Assembly: GCF_000516985.1 (NCBI RefSeq)
Contig: NW_006917093.1
Location: 2,604,001-2,668,000 of the forward strand
Origin: Pestalotiopsis fici W106-1
Lineage: Eukaryota; Ascomycota; Sordariomycetes; Amphisphaeriales; Sporocadaceae
DNA length: 64,000 bases
Reading direction: 5' to 3'
Shown here: piece by piece, positions 35,042 to 46,800 of the stretch
How positions within the stretch are numbered: the first letter of the stretch is position 1
Layout: every line of letters begins with the position of its first letter
Made by a program: the position numbers and the translations under genes
The notes under the pieces: generated by a model
The model's input: the letters and a program-made list of their open reading frames with translations, nothing else
Told to the model about the DNA's origin: nothing
Databases searched by the model: none

Positions 35042-35350
35042 TGTATTTCTGTTCAATCCGTCATCCACAACAGCATACCAAACACAATAGAAGCTGTGGC
35101 CATAGTGTCGTTAAACGAAGAAAATAAGATGATGAATTTCGGTTGTGGGCTACCGGTGATACCGCCAATCCCAAAAGAGAGTTGACAGCCAACGTGAACA
35201 TAGTAACAGCCTGAAGAGTTGATTTCATGTGCAGAGCTGCCTTGTTGTAGGCGTACTCAGACCCAGACACTGACCAGAGCACTTCGCCAACAGCGCCAAT
35301 AACGTGAACTGGTACGCGCAACAAAGTCAAGATACCAGTTTCATTGGAGT
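35042..35350 (-). pseudogene. C-terminal remnant of a POT/PTR2-type peptide transporter
   Basis: The minus-strand translation reads VPVHVIGAVGEVLWSVSGSE, then YAYNKAALHMKSTLQAVTMF, then TLAVNSLLGLAVSPVA. This matches the last helices of proton-coupled oligopeptide transporters, where a P-x-x-hydrophobic-x-E-V/I-x-x-x-x-x-G-x-E-Y-A-Y/F motif precedes a K/M-rich turn. Only about 90 residues of an expected 550-600 remain. No upstream part of the family is seen between here and the ferric reductase fragment, which ends 120 nt away. It is therefore a 5'-truncated relic. Confidence 0.72.
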
Positions 35351-35469
35351 ACTGAATTCACTTGAGTATTGTTTTCCATAGTATCTTTTGTTGGGCATAT
35401 ATTGCTCTAGCCTGTTCGTCTTCTTTTTCTTTTTACTTCCTTGAAGGCTGGATTGCCTGTGTGTTGCTA

Positions 35470-36600
35470 TTACCAAGCTAAAGCGTCAACTTCCAGCTCG
35501 AAGGTGCAAGCATTGGCTTTCTCTCTGCTCAATCTGGAGACGATTGTCCTGATGTCGTTACACATACCCGTTGGCCCGCACACCAACACGGCTATCTTGG
35601 ACCACCCTGTCTCGGCCTCGTCTTGTAGCAGCGCATCCAGATTCAACCTGCGCCCAACCACGATCTCCTTCTCTTGCCCTACATCCAATAAGGGCCCGAG
35701 GACATCCAAAAAGGGTTGATCCGCCGCCTTTATGCTGTAGAGAAGCTTCACGTTTGGGTAACGCGTCACAAAGGGCAGGAGCCCGGTGATGCCTATACCA
35801 CCTCCCACCAATAGTAGTCGGTCACTCTGTAGGACCGACTTAATATGGTTGGTGGGGTATGGCCCTTCGACCAAAGTCAAAAGTCCATGATGCGGCTTGA
35901 TGGACTTTGTCATGCCTTCGGTCTTACGGACAAACAGTGTTACTCCTGCAGTGGTGTAGGGACTGCCATGAGCCACGGCGGCTGACCTGGTCTGTACTGT
36001 GTCGTCTTTGGAGTCGCGAAAGTCTGTTGCCGATTGACTAACATTGTGCTTTTGCCGAGCGAGCGCCGCGGTTTGGACCATGGAGAAAGGGTGGTTCTCC
36101 CAAGGCTTGAGAGGATTCAGCGTGGGAAAGTAGACATAGACGCAGTGCCCCGGTGCGGCCCACCGGATGCTCGGTATGTCGAGACGGACAATCGTGGGAC
36201 TGATCTCGGTCACAATGGAGTGTCGGAAACCGCCTTTCAAGACGCGAGCCAGTCGAACCAATCGATCGAAAAACCAAACCCCAATAGTGGCGTAGAGCCA
36301 GGTTTCGTAGCCAAAGGTATTCTCGTACCCAATGTACACGTGATACCAGCAACCGACCACGCATATAACGGCCATGACAATGTGTGAGATGAGGAAGAGC
36401 TCATAGGCTCCTTGTCGTAGGATGTAAGTGCTGCCCAAGACCAAGATGACGGCCGCCACCGTGGCGACGCAGCCCCAGATCCACCACTTGGTCAGTAGTG
36501 ACGGGGAATACGAGCCAGTGTCCTGGTATAGGACAAGAGCGAGGATAGAGTGTAGAAGAGTCTGAAAGATGAAGGATGTCATGCACAGCTTCAAGTGCAT
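35470..36600 (-). pseudogene. ferric reductase-like FAD/NAD half, N-terminally truncated
   Basis: An open frame of 376 residues encodes the C-terminal part of a ferric/cupric reductase, which passes electrons from NADPH through FAD and heme to metals at the plasma membrane. It starts inside the membrane domain (TSFIFQTLLHSILALVLYQD) and retains about three helices including LFLISHIVMAVICVVGCWYH. HPFSMVQ (FAD), GGGIGITGLLPF (nucleotide) and CGPTGMC follow. Family members are 600-750 residues, so the N-terminal helices are missing. A TGA lies just upstream in frame and no intron joins to an upstream exon of the family. It may still be transcribed, but I read it as a 5' deletion. Confidence 0.75.
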
Positions 36601-37228
36601 TGTGCTTCATCACGACTGTCAGAAGTCCGATTCATACTGAAAATATTCTCATACCTGCGCGCTTACTCCATGCTTTCTACCACGTGTTTATACATCCATC
36701 TGTCAAAAGCGTTGTGCGTCGAGAGACAGAGAGGGGGAGAGGAAGAGAAAGATGGGGATCCATTTCTTAAGATTCATGTGGCTCGGGGAACGGTAACTCT
36801 GTTTGTAGATGATAATGTTACACGAAACCAATGGTCCCCCAAAGAAAGTGCCGATGGAGCCATGCCTGGCCTCGGAATGCTTCATCTGCACCGAGAAAAT
36901 GAAGAGCTGCATTCTAGGTTCATCGAAATGTAGCAACCGCGTCGATGCCGTGTCTTGCATTCATGAGCGGTGATCCAACGGACGTCCAAGCGAGAAAACA
37001 AACCAAACACAACCCAAATATCTATTACCTGCCATTACACGACTACTTAACAAGTATAATTGGTTCCCTGTGCGTGACCCGAAGAAAGGAAGATGTCAAT
37101 TCATCCCTTTTTCCTCACTTGAGCTCCCTGCGCCCGAACAACTGAGCTTGAGCAACACTAGCCATTAGCTGTTTATAAATTATCAGCTAGAAATCGCCGC
37201 CTACGACAATTCTATACCCAAGCACAGA
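36601..37228. other. promoter region of the peroxidase gene
   Basis: No gene is supported. A TATA-like TATAAAT lies at 37174-37180, about 50 nt upstream of the peroxidase start. Purine-rich tracts occur near 36720-36755. Confidence 0.5.
37174..37180 (+). promoter_or_regulatory. TATA-like element of the peroxidase gene
   Basis: TATAAAT sits about 50 nt upstream of the ATG, a normal core-promoter distance with a very short leader. Confidence 0.4.
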
Positions 37229-38351
37229 ATGCAGCCTAGATGCCTTTCATACTCCAGCGTACTGGTGATTAGCTGGCGCATTTTGTCAACCGCAGCTCGT
37301 GGCGGTGTGGGCCGGCTTGTCGACCTGAGCAACGCAAACATCGTAACAGAGAGTTCAAGTCAACTGTTTGGCGACCTCTTGAACGATTCACGGACTCGCG
37401 GAGGCGACAAGATAGCACGCATCCTACAAGGGATCGACAGTGCGACGAGGCCATCATGCTCCGATTACCATGCTCCAGGCGCGCCCATGTCCCCTGCCTG
37501 CAATGCCGACAAGTGCTGCATCTGGAGCCACATCACTGGCGAAATACTACCTTCGTTCAAGGGATGCACCGACTTTGCTCGTGGTGCAATACGCCAAGGT
37601 TTCCACGACGCAGCCGCATGGGATGTGTTCTCCGAAACAGGAGGAGCCGACGGGTCCCTTTTGCTCTCAGACGAATTGGACAGGATCGAGAACGAAAACA
37701 TCCATGACATCGGCAACCTGACCAAGTCTTGGTTTAAGAAATACGAGGATTGGGGGGTTTCAATGGCCGATCTGATACAAGTCAGTGCTATAACCGCCAC
37801 AGTTGCTTGTCCAGGAGGACCACGGATACGGCTTTTTGTTGGACGACAGGACAGCGACGAGGCAAATCCTGCTGGCCTTTTGCCCAGCCCATTTGACAAT
37901 GCAGATTACCTGATATCATTGTTCGAGAACAAGACCTTCTCCTCGACGGATCTGGTAGCCCTCGTTGGGGCACATTCTATCTCAAAGCAAATTTCCGTGG
38001 ATCCGCGTCGCATCGGGGCGTCCCAAGGCATCACACCCAAGGTTCTTGACACTACCTTCTTTGAGAACACTTTACAAGGCGACAATAAAACGATTTTGAT
38101 AATACCAAGCGATGCGAAGCTGGCTGCGTCCAAGAAAACCGCGAAACAATGGGAGATGTTTGCCAAATCAAAAGCTACTGTTGCATGGAATCTGGTGAGT
38201 TGGGTCGCTCATGATATGACCGTTCACTTGTTCTAATTCTCACCAGGCATACGCAAGAGCATATGTGCGCATGAGTCTACTGGGTGTCAACAACATGAAT
38301 GATATGATGGAGTGCACGAAAGTATTGCCACCTCCAATTCCAACAGGATAG
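37229..38351 (+). CDS. class II-like (AA2) secreted heme peroxidase
   Basis: A plant-peroxidase-superfamily enzyme oxidising substrates with H2O2. Two exons (37229-38194, 38247-38351) give 356 residues. An N-terminal hydrophobic stretch and several cysteines (CNADKCC, FKGC, ECTK) fit a secreted, disulfide-bonded class II protein. The distal site is AIRQGFHDAAAW with Arg122 and His126; the Ca-binding turn is SETGGADGSLLLSDEL. The proximal site is LVALVGAHSISK (about His249). The last exon gives MECTKVLPPP, matching the usual Pro-rich end. Whether Mn-binding residues or a surface tryptophan make it lignin-active cannot be judged here. It sits between two relic zones and next to the reductase remnant. 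Confidence 0.88.
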
Positions 38352-39384
38352 GTCTTGGTTCATCGTTGGAAGCATCCACATTTTGCCAGGAAAAGATGGT
38401 CACTCCGCTTTTGTCCACAGCCTACGTCAAACTTTCTGGTTTTTTTTTTTNTTTTTTCAAGAATTGTAGTAATATTAATAATAATATCGGTATCGAGAGC
38501 GCCACAGTTTGCAATACGAATTGAGATATTTGTTGTGTACATTGGGATGACACAAAAACGGCGAGTTTTGAACTTCCCATACAAAAATGCCTTAAACAGG
38601 CAGTTTTCAATTAAATCCTCTCAACGAAGGATTCGGAAAGAAAGATAATGTAAATATCTATGTATTCATAGGCGATAAAAATATGAATTGCTCTTTTAAA
38701 AAAAATTTGTGGAGATCCACGGGTTTAAAATATATAAGATTGAGGAGTTTTGGAAATTTAGTGGATTATCCGCTATAAAGTTAGTTGAAATATCCCTGGA
38801 AGCCGGATCTTTATCCGCGATAAATCACTATAATTATAGCGCATTATTCTTCTAGGGGCATGTTTCACGTTAGGCCGAGATAGGCACTTGTGCTCAAGCA
38901 AAAGATAATCTTCTAGGTTAGGTTAGTTGGCTCTGACGACTGCCTTAGTGACAGCTTTCGGGATATTAATAGCATGGTTATTACCGACCCTCAAGGTTGT
39001 TTTTGCTGCGACACTGGCCTCAATTAATCATAATTTAGTCCGATCTTTTTTTCCCTTTCTTTTCCCCAAAGGAGGCATATAGGAACATATGAAAGTCAGA
39101 GGAGCTTGTGATCTGGGATTTCGATATCACCTGATGGGAGCGGTGTATAGGCATGAATAAGTGATTGAAAGTAGTCTGATTCTGTACAAATGAAATGGAG
39201 GGTAGGTCGTATCTATATACCCATCCAGGAGCTCCTATGGAGCTTGTCTAGTCTAGTTTGAAGATCCCATTGAGAACTGTAAGTGTATGGAGTGAATGTC
39301 CCGTCACAGAACAAGGTGTATGGAGACTTTTGCTAGTCTAATTTACTCAAGTCCCCCTCAGAGTTCAACCCCTTCCCTATGAGT
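38352..39384. other. AT-rich relic zone with an ambiguous base
   Basis: AT-rich sequence with poor coding potential on either strand. A T-run at 38441-38457 contains an N at 38451, an unresolved homopolymer. Segments such as TATATAAGA and ATAATAATAT around 38470-38760 look like strongly mutated, possibly RIP-affected, old insertion sequence. I could not identify an element. Confidence 0.45.
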
Positions 39385-42300
39385 TTATTGCAGGTATTTC
39401 TTCCTGATCCCTTCTCGCCAGTCCTTAACACTGAAAACCTCATGTCCAACTTTCACTTTGTCCTTCCCAACTCCAGGCGACCCCTCTTTCGTCCACTTCT
39501 CGACAGGAAGAAACTTGTGGTCTGGAGCGCAAATTCGACGCGCAAGCTTTGCGTCCTCAAGCTTCTTGAGACAGCCATGTTCTAATCTTACATTGGCACA
39601 GTCCATACACAGATACATGTCCTGTTCAATACGTCCTTGCCACTCATAGCCACAATTACCGTTACAGACGAAAAACACCCCACTGTGAGGCTGTGCAGGT
39701 TGTTGCGTCACTGACCCCGTGATGGCTTGATCGTCTTCATAGCCCAGTTCTGATCGATCATCGGAATCATCATCTCCATCGAAGCCCGTGACTCTATCAG
39801 TAGTGACATTTATCACTGATCTGTTCATACTGATGGCGGTTCCCTTTGATGGCTTGTCTTTGTCATCGATACTACGGCTGTTGTCGTCCTCGTCTTCAAC
39901 AGCTTGAGACACCAAAGACCATGCTGCAAGGGCGTCTTTTTCCCGGCCCAAGGATGCGAGAGCTTGCGCCAGTATGTCATATCCCTCCCAGTCGTTGTCG
40001 GGAATGTCGTCATCAAGGATAGCAAAAGCAATTTCGATCACCCTTCGTGTATGCTTCTCGGCGAGGGACCCCTTGCCAAGATGACGGTAAGTTCGTGCAA
40101 CAAGGGTTGCGAAGCGTAGGTCTTGCTCGACAAGCCGTTCATCTTGTTGTTGTTTCAATAACTCGAGTTTGGGAAGTCCGTCTCTCAACTCGGGTTCGAC
40201 TAGTCCATCTGTCAACTGTGATTGAGCACGAGCCCATTCGACGTAAGCGAACCCAAGAGCCCTGGTGCTCTTTCCCAAAATGATTTTCTCGACATCTTGC
40301 GGACAGTCACGCCGTTTCCATCGGTTCACGCTTCTCTGTAGGACTTGACGAGCTTCTTCGATGCTTCTGAGTTTTTGATCAAGACCATCCGTTACCATCG
40401 CTCCTGCCACAGTCGCGCGAGATGCGGAGTCGGGAAGACGGGGGTACAGCAGCGCGACGGCAAGATAGTACCGCAGATGAGCGAGTCTTGATTCTGAGAG
40501 AGAGTCGGCAGTCTGAGCTTTCTGGTGTGCTTGATAGATTGCTCTGCGATATCCTTGAAGTAAGAGGTCTGGTATGTTTCGTAGCTTGTTAGAAAGATTT
40601 TCGTGAAAGGATTTGTCTTCCGCGAATCTGAAGAGAAGCTCGATAAAACCCTGTCCGGATTCTCGTTCAAGCAAGTTGCGAAAGAAGGTTTCTATGCTGT
40701 TTGCGTACTCGGCTTCTTTCAACTGCCTCAAAGTAATAGCGATGAGGTTGGGGTCCGACACAGGCTTGTCGATGAAGCTTTTCAGGAATGTTTGTATGGG
40801 CCCCTTATCATCAAGATCTTGTGAGGAATCCAGGAAACGTTTGAAAATATCCTCGAAAGCGGAATGGTACTTTTTTTTGATTCCAGGATTGTCTTTGAAT
40901 AAGTTCATGAGCTCAAGTAATTGGTGCACGGCGCCCGCATGATCGTTCTGGCGCTGCAGAGACCGAGCCAGATACCACTTTGCTTTCCAGTTCTGAGAAT
41001 CGTTTTCCAACGCTTTTTGGCACCTGGAGGGTACACCGTCCCACATGTCATAGAAAACCATAGTTTCAGCGATACGGGTGTGTCGCAGGGCTTTTGTCTT
41101 GTTTTCTTTCAGCTTCGTCTGCGCCCACCTTTCCGCTGCACGAACATGCTCAAAGGTGATCCCTTCGTTGTCGTCGGGATCATAGCGGATTCGATCGCGC
41201 ATTTGGTCAGACATTTCAAGGTCGACAATCTACGATGGTTAGTGCTTTGAACCGATGATGAAAGAATAGTGTACCCACCTCTTTTGGGAGTTGAGCTATC
41301 CGCCTGAACGCTTTTGCTGCATCCCAGCTGCTCTTGAGAAGCCATTCTGATGCCAATATCTCCGATGCGCGCTCCAAAAGGTCCTTTCGTTCAAGAATCA
41401 ACGAAGAGCCGCCCGTCCCCAGCACTGACAAGGCCCCTTCTGCCACTTCGACGTCTTGAAACCACCTTAAAACTGCGTCCAAGGACTCCCACCAATCATC
41501 TCCTAGAATGGAGCTCAATCGTTCCTCCCTAAACCACACACGAACAGAATTCTCATTCATGAAGAAAACGTATAGCCAACGGCCGATTTCTCTTTTGCGT
41601 TCGACTCCTAGCGTGAGAATCTCAGCTGGGTTCACCTCGCTGAGATGCCATAGCATATTATTGATTGCGTAATCGTGGAGAGGCTCTGCAATCTTCGCGT
41701 TTGCAGGACATACTGCTTTCAAGAGACTGAGTATGATACGACAGTGCCCATCTACCCGGTGGTATGAAATACCCGAGGGCTCACCATGACTGTACTTCTC
41801 GAAGGATGATTCACCGCTGTAAGATGGCATGGCATCTCGACGAAGCGCCCGTTCATTGCTCTCGGGTTGCTGTGCTCGGTGCAAGATTGCCCTGTTTGGC
41901 TTCTGGACATTGTTGGTCTGGCCTGACGTAGCGATCGGATTATCCGTTGCGGTGCCGCCCTCCCTCTTGAGATAATCCAAGGCGTTGGAGGACATAAAGA
42001 CAACATCGTCTCTGCACCATAAAAGTGACCTGGACTTGTACTTCTGTTCAATGCGTTCTTTGATATTCACCGCCCTGCCATACTTCAAACGCAGCACAGA
42101 CTCAAGCTGGGCTACTGTTGGCCGCCCTTCCTTTGGAAGCACTATCCAGGGAAGGATCTCATTGAGAACATCGATCTCTTGACTCTGTGTTCGTAGCTCC
42201 TTGGCAAGAGTATCGATACTGTTCCGGACTGAATCAATGATGTAAACCTCGCTTAATGAATCGCTCGACAGAATCTCTTCGAGTTTTTTGTCACTCGCAC

Positions 42301-44394
42301 GTTCAATTGCCTCAAGATATGACTGAAGCTTGATATAGTTGTTCTTGGACTCCTCAATCAATTTCTTGCGGAACAGGTCAATGTCGATTGTTTTCATCGA
42401 GATTCTCAGTCTCCCACTTCTGGCCAGCAGTCTCAACTTCTTCTCCAATCGGGACTTCGCGTCTTCCAATTTCAACAGCGCTGGCTGCCCTTTTTTGCCG
42501 ATGAATGCATTCAGATCGTTCGCGTTGCATTCACAAAGCGAAACTCTCGGCACGCAACCAGGGGTGGAAACTTTTTTCAGGTAATCTTCCGTGCCACTTA
42601 TGAACAACCTCACTTGGAAGGGCTGGTTCCGCTTGGCGTTCATTGAGCTCGTCTGGTTTTGATGACACCTGATCGACTCGATGATGTGTCGAACCAACAC
42701 GGTGTTGTCCTCATCTTGCTGACTTCCTTGTGCCATTTCAAGACCATCAATGACCAAGAAGAAGATTCTGCCAGCTTTGGTGTCGCTTTTCTTACGATCA
42801 TTGGCATCCTGTCCTGATTGCTTGGAGAAAGCCATCAAATAGTCCATAATCAGGTTGTCCCAGATATCATGGCCATTGTAGGTGGTGTTACCTACTTGGT
42901 GGCATTGTTTAGCCACAAAGGTGCGAAAAGAAACGTCCGTCTCAGTCAATTGAAGCACCAATCCAGCCAACGCATCTCGAAGAGACATGCCAGTTTCGCT
43001 GCTGCCAGCGATCTTTTCAGTATCGCCAGGACTCTCGAAGAAGCAGTGAGCTACATTGGCACGTGTTGTCTGGTTGTCTGAATTCTTCTGTAGGTCGACG
43101 AGATGCCTTAAAAGCCAAAAACATGCGTGGGTCTTCCCACTGCCGTTAGGGGCCTCCAAGGCGAGTACGACGTTCGGAACACTTTTGTCGACATCTCTCC
43201 ATTCTACCAGGTCTTCGTTGCTCTTGATCCACTCTCCCGTGTCCACAAGAGTTGAATCTAGAAGAGACTTGTAGGATCGTTTCCAGTAGCCCCAGTTACG
43301 ATTGTGGTGGTCGAAACCGAGGTGTTCCTTGATTCTCGTCAGATTCGAGTCATCTAGGCTGAGGCTCGTATGGCGGCTGAATTGGTCCACGAGCCCCTGG
43401 GTTGCAGCTTTCACTTCCAATACATCTGCGTGTGTATTCGCTGGTATTGTAGCCTTGAGTTGTCCTAGCAGATCGTCTAACCTCTCTTCTCTAGCTTTGA
43501 CCGCTGCTGCGTCGCCCGCGATGACTCTGGTGACCACCCGTTTGTACATGCTGAGCTTCCCTCGGAGACGCTTTGGCTTCGGCAGCCCGGTCGCGATCGC
43601 GCAGTCTGCGCAGATGGAGAGGAAATGTACCATGAGCTGATACAAGGTAGACTTCAAACTCTCTGACATCAAGTCTTGAGCATCAGGGCTGATGCCAGTG
43701 GCATATGGAGCAAATATTCTGATGACTCTTTCACCCTTGGACGACAAAAGTGTTTGCAAGCTTTCAGCGAAAAGCGACTTTTTGCAAGCTGCAGATAACT
43801 GCAAAACCAACTTCACAGCCTTGAAACAAACGCCGACCGGGGAGAACACCTGGCCAGAATGTTAACAAACTCATAAGCAGCAAAGTAACAAATTCAGATG
43901 GGATTGACGAAGCTTACATCGGCAGCTACATCCACCACAACGTCTGCGACTTCAAGCAGTCCTCTCCCCACATTTTTGAGAGCCTGCAACTTGACATTTT
44001 TCTCGTCGTGTTCACGGTCGTCTTCAATGTCCTTCTGGATCTCTTCTTTCCTTGGCATTCGCAGGAATTCTTGGTCATCTTGGTTGGTCGCTGCGCAAAA
44101 CTCCAGCACAGCGGTCTCCCATAATTCCAAGAGATTGACTTTGTGGGCGGTGGGCTTGGATTTTATTGTTGGCAACTCGCGAGGCGAAGATCTGGTTGTT
44201 ACTCCCGAGGGCTGTTGAAATATGTACGTGCGTGTCACAACTTCCCGCAGAGACTCGGCGTAGCTCTTCCTCAGATGGCAGATTTATATAAATAAACCCA
44301 AGGACGGTGCAGAAATCGCCTTATGTCACTCAATTCTCATCGTCTTGGCTAACTTTCCCGCCAGAGCCAAATTCATGTGTACCGATTCACTCAT
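39385..44394 (-). CDS. NLR-like STAND protein: Goodbye - NACHT - TPR - zinc finger
   Basis: A fungal NOD-like receptor, a class tied to non-self recognition and programmed cell death. The model (44383-44394, 43918-44211, 41279-43849, 39385-41229) gives 1573 residues in a constant frame. Residues about 35-210 fit the fungal STAND N-terminal Goodbye domain (NLLELWETAVLEFC, then GVCFKAVKLVLQLS). The NACHT-type ATPase has Walker A APNGSGKT (about 335-342) and Walker B RIFFLVIDGLE. The third part (about 960-1470) is helical and TPR-like, with repeated AxxxLAxLGREKDALAAW-type turns. The end holds CNGNC, LCMDC and CAPDH, a ZZ-like zinc site. The first 12-nt exon is uncertain: the joined start reads MSES-PSG, but a TATA-like TTATATAAAT lies in its intron. 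Confidence 0.85.
44284..44295 (-). promoter_or_regulatory. TATA-like element near the NLR 5' end
   Basis: The minus strand reads TTATTTATATAA, a strong TATA match. It lies between the proposed first exon and exon 2. If it is the true core promoter, translation would have to start at an ATG at about 44058, which would cut into the Goodbye domain. Confidence 0.35.
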
Positions 44395-46199
44395 GTGCCT
44401 ACATGCCTGATCAGAAAGCTGCAGGGTCAGTGGATTCAGCTGATTAATTGTGGTACTGATTAGTGGCTACCTTGTAGATATTATCATCTGTGCCCCTCAA
44501 CTTGTTAGCCAACGAAATCCACTGCATGGAGCAGCAAAACTCCATCTACGATATAGATTTGAGGACACTGCTTCAGAAAAAGCAAACCTGCAAGACTGCG
44601 ACCCTGGAAGAGTGATTTACCACATCGTGCAATCTCCAAAAAAAAAAAAAAAAAAAAAAAAGACACAAATCAGGTTGCAAGACAGCATTTTGCGGTCCCA
44701 TCACAAATCGCAAACAATACCGTATACAGTAAATGATTGTTCCCAAAGGAATGATTGTGTGCTTGTGGGCTGTAGCCACTCTTGAGCCCCTCTATGGCGT
44801 GCCGCACATAGTCGCTGTGGGCATGCTCTCAGATACCCATATCAATTGCGCATCAAGCTTTCATTTTCTCCCCTTACCACCGTAGAATGTATGCAATGCG
44901 AAAGATGGAGATCGTTTTTACCGTGCAGCTTCTTCACCCCATACCATATACCATAGCAGGAGATCTGGACCAATGTAGTCCATTTCCCCTTCAAATTGGT
45001 CCCCCGTCTTGTGATCAACTCTATTTCTTATTATTGCGGAATACTTATTGAATGTTTAGATCTCGCCACTTCCATCAGTCTCCACAATATTGAGTGACAC
45101 GCTTCTCTCACGCATAAGGAACGGTTGGTGTATGTCAAGTCTCTGACTATTACATGTTACAGTTCCGAAGCCTACCTCAATTTCACGGCCCATATGGCGG
45201 CGTGTAGCTGACTTCCCAAATGGCAACACAGTCGATTATTGATAGTATTCCACAGTATGACTGCTGCTTAGGCGAATTTGATTGCTTTCAATGGCCCCAC
45301 CTGGGCCATGTTCATCCCAGATCGATATTATACCATGTCGGGTCTCAATGTACCCGGATGCAGGAAAATCTCATCGGGTGAAAACTGCCAGCTCATCAGC
45401 AGGGCTCGCTGTCTACTAATGGGATACAAACCGAGCATCATGAAAATGTCCACGACACCCCACTTTCCCCCATCGAGCGGAACGGCCCACGCCAGACTGG
45501 GGCAGCAGAAATCGACAATGATCGCCGTGATCCTTTGCAGCCGCTCGAGCTGTGTCCGGGAGGGCCACGAGACTCCGTTGGCAGATGTTTGGGCCATTGC
45601 CGAAATGGGTCACGATCGAGCACATATCCTCATCACTTTTCCCTCGAGCTCGTTCATCAGAGCTTGTACTGGTTGTGTACCCCGGGCTGTCGAATGCTTA
45701 CTTCTTGTGGGTCAGAAACTCACGAGTAATTCCGCTCACGACTGTCCCATTTCGCGACCGCTAATGCTGAGTCGGATTTTCCGAAAGACCCAAAATAAAA
45801 AGGCCTCGTGACATTGGTTCATTTTTTCTTCTTTTAATCACGAAAGAGCAGTGGTAGGCATGGAGGCAAATCGACAATGATAGAGACATATCTTGAAATA
45901 TGGGTCAACTCGAGTTCGCTCGCGATCGAGGGGAGGCCCCTGAAGTACTGCGTTGATCTAAATATTACATGATACTGAAGTCTTTCTCAATGGAGGTGAA
46001 CTGAAAAAAAAAATAAAAAATGAAAAGGATAAGAAAGCATTCCCCCATTGCACTAGATAGAAAGGAAACGAAATTCTCCGCTCATGTCTGTGTCATCAAG
46101 TCAGCACCGCGCTGCCCTAAGACTACTACCCGCCACATCCGACCGCTGGCCTCTGGACGGGGCATGAGTTTAATCTTTATTTCCTTATCCGTTTGCTCC
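44395..46199. other. intergenic region with long poly(A) run
   Basis: No supported gene in about 1.8 kb. A run of 24 A lies at 44638-44661. An open frame pair at 45278-45811 (+) and 45328-45597 (-) has no recognised family. Composition is moderate, falling to AT-rich toward 46000. Confidence 0.45.
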
Positions 46200-46800
46200 A
46201 TAGCCTCTACTTCGAAGACTTAGCCGTGGTTAAAAGTACCCAAGGCTTTCTATCCGCCGACCGGATATCGAAACGCAGGAGTAGTATAGCGGTGTACATC
46301 AAAATCTCATTTGTGGCAAGATAACGTCCGGGACAAAGCGTGGTGCCTCCGCTGGACCCACGAAAAGCAATAGCGGTAGAACGTTTACCACTATTGTGCC
46401 TTTTAAAGAAGCGCTTATGGTAGAATTTGTTGATATTCTCTCGCCTTATACGGTCGGGTTCTAGTGCTAGACTCTGACCAATGTTATAATGAGCTTGCCG
46501 CTTCTTTAAAGAGGTACCTATTATCTAATATATGGTCTTCCGAAACGACGCGTACAAATTGGCTATATTATGATAACGGAATATCTTGTGGTAGGTGGAG
46601 AGGTAGGATATAAGTTAAAAATATAGCTAAGGTTAATTGTGGACGTGCTATCCGGGCTGTGCTGAACAGCCTGCTTTACCTCGCTTAGATAATCCTATAA
46701 GACGGCAAGGTCGCTAAAAACACGGTAAATAGCCTAATACGCAAAAGGATTACTATTAGCGATACTATGATATATAATTCCTAGAAGCACACGCTCACGC
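46200..46800 (-). pseudogene. decayed cytochrome P450, C-terminal part
   Basis: Minus-strand frames interrupted by stops keep P450 landmarks in the right order. An I-helix-like segment IANSNPFAY and then VFSDLAVL occur near 46690-46790. RVVSEDHILDNRYLFK (the meander-side block) lies near 46510-46560, with EPDRIRRENINKFY near 46420-46470. The heme-binding stretch FRGSSGGTTLCPGRYLATNE lies near 46305-46365. Several TAA/TAG codons and at least two frame changes break it. The sequence is AT-rich with many TpA steps, as expected for RIP. Landmark spelling resembles the CYP7/CYP8-like fungal group. Confidence 0.75.

Noticed and set aside
38441..38457. T run with an N as a contig gap
   Set aside because: A single N in a homopolymer is more likely a base-call ambiguity than a scaffold gap.
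44638..44661. 24-base A run as the tail of a retroposed transcript
   Set aside because: No upstream coding remnant or target-site duplication could be seen.
45278..45811. 177-codon plus-strand frame and its minus-strand partner
   Set aside because: Neither strand shows a known motif; left as unannotated intergenic sequence.
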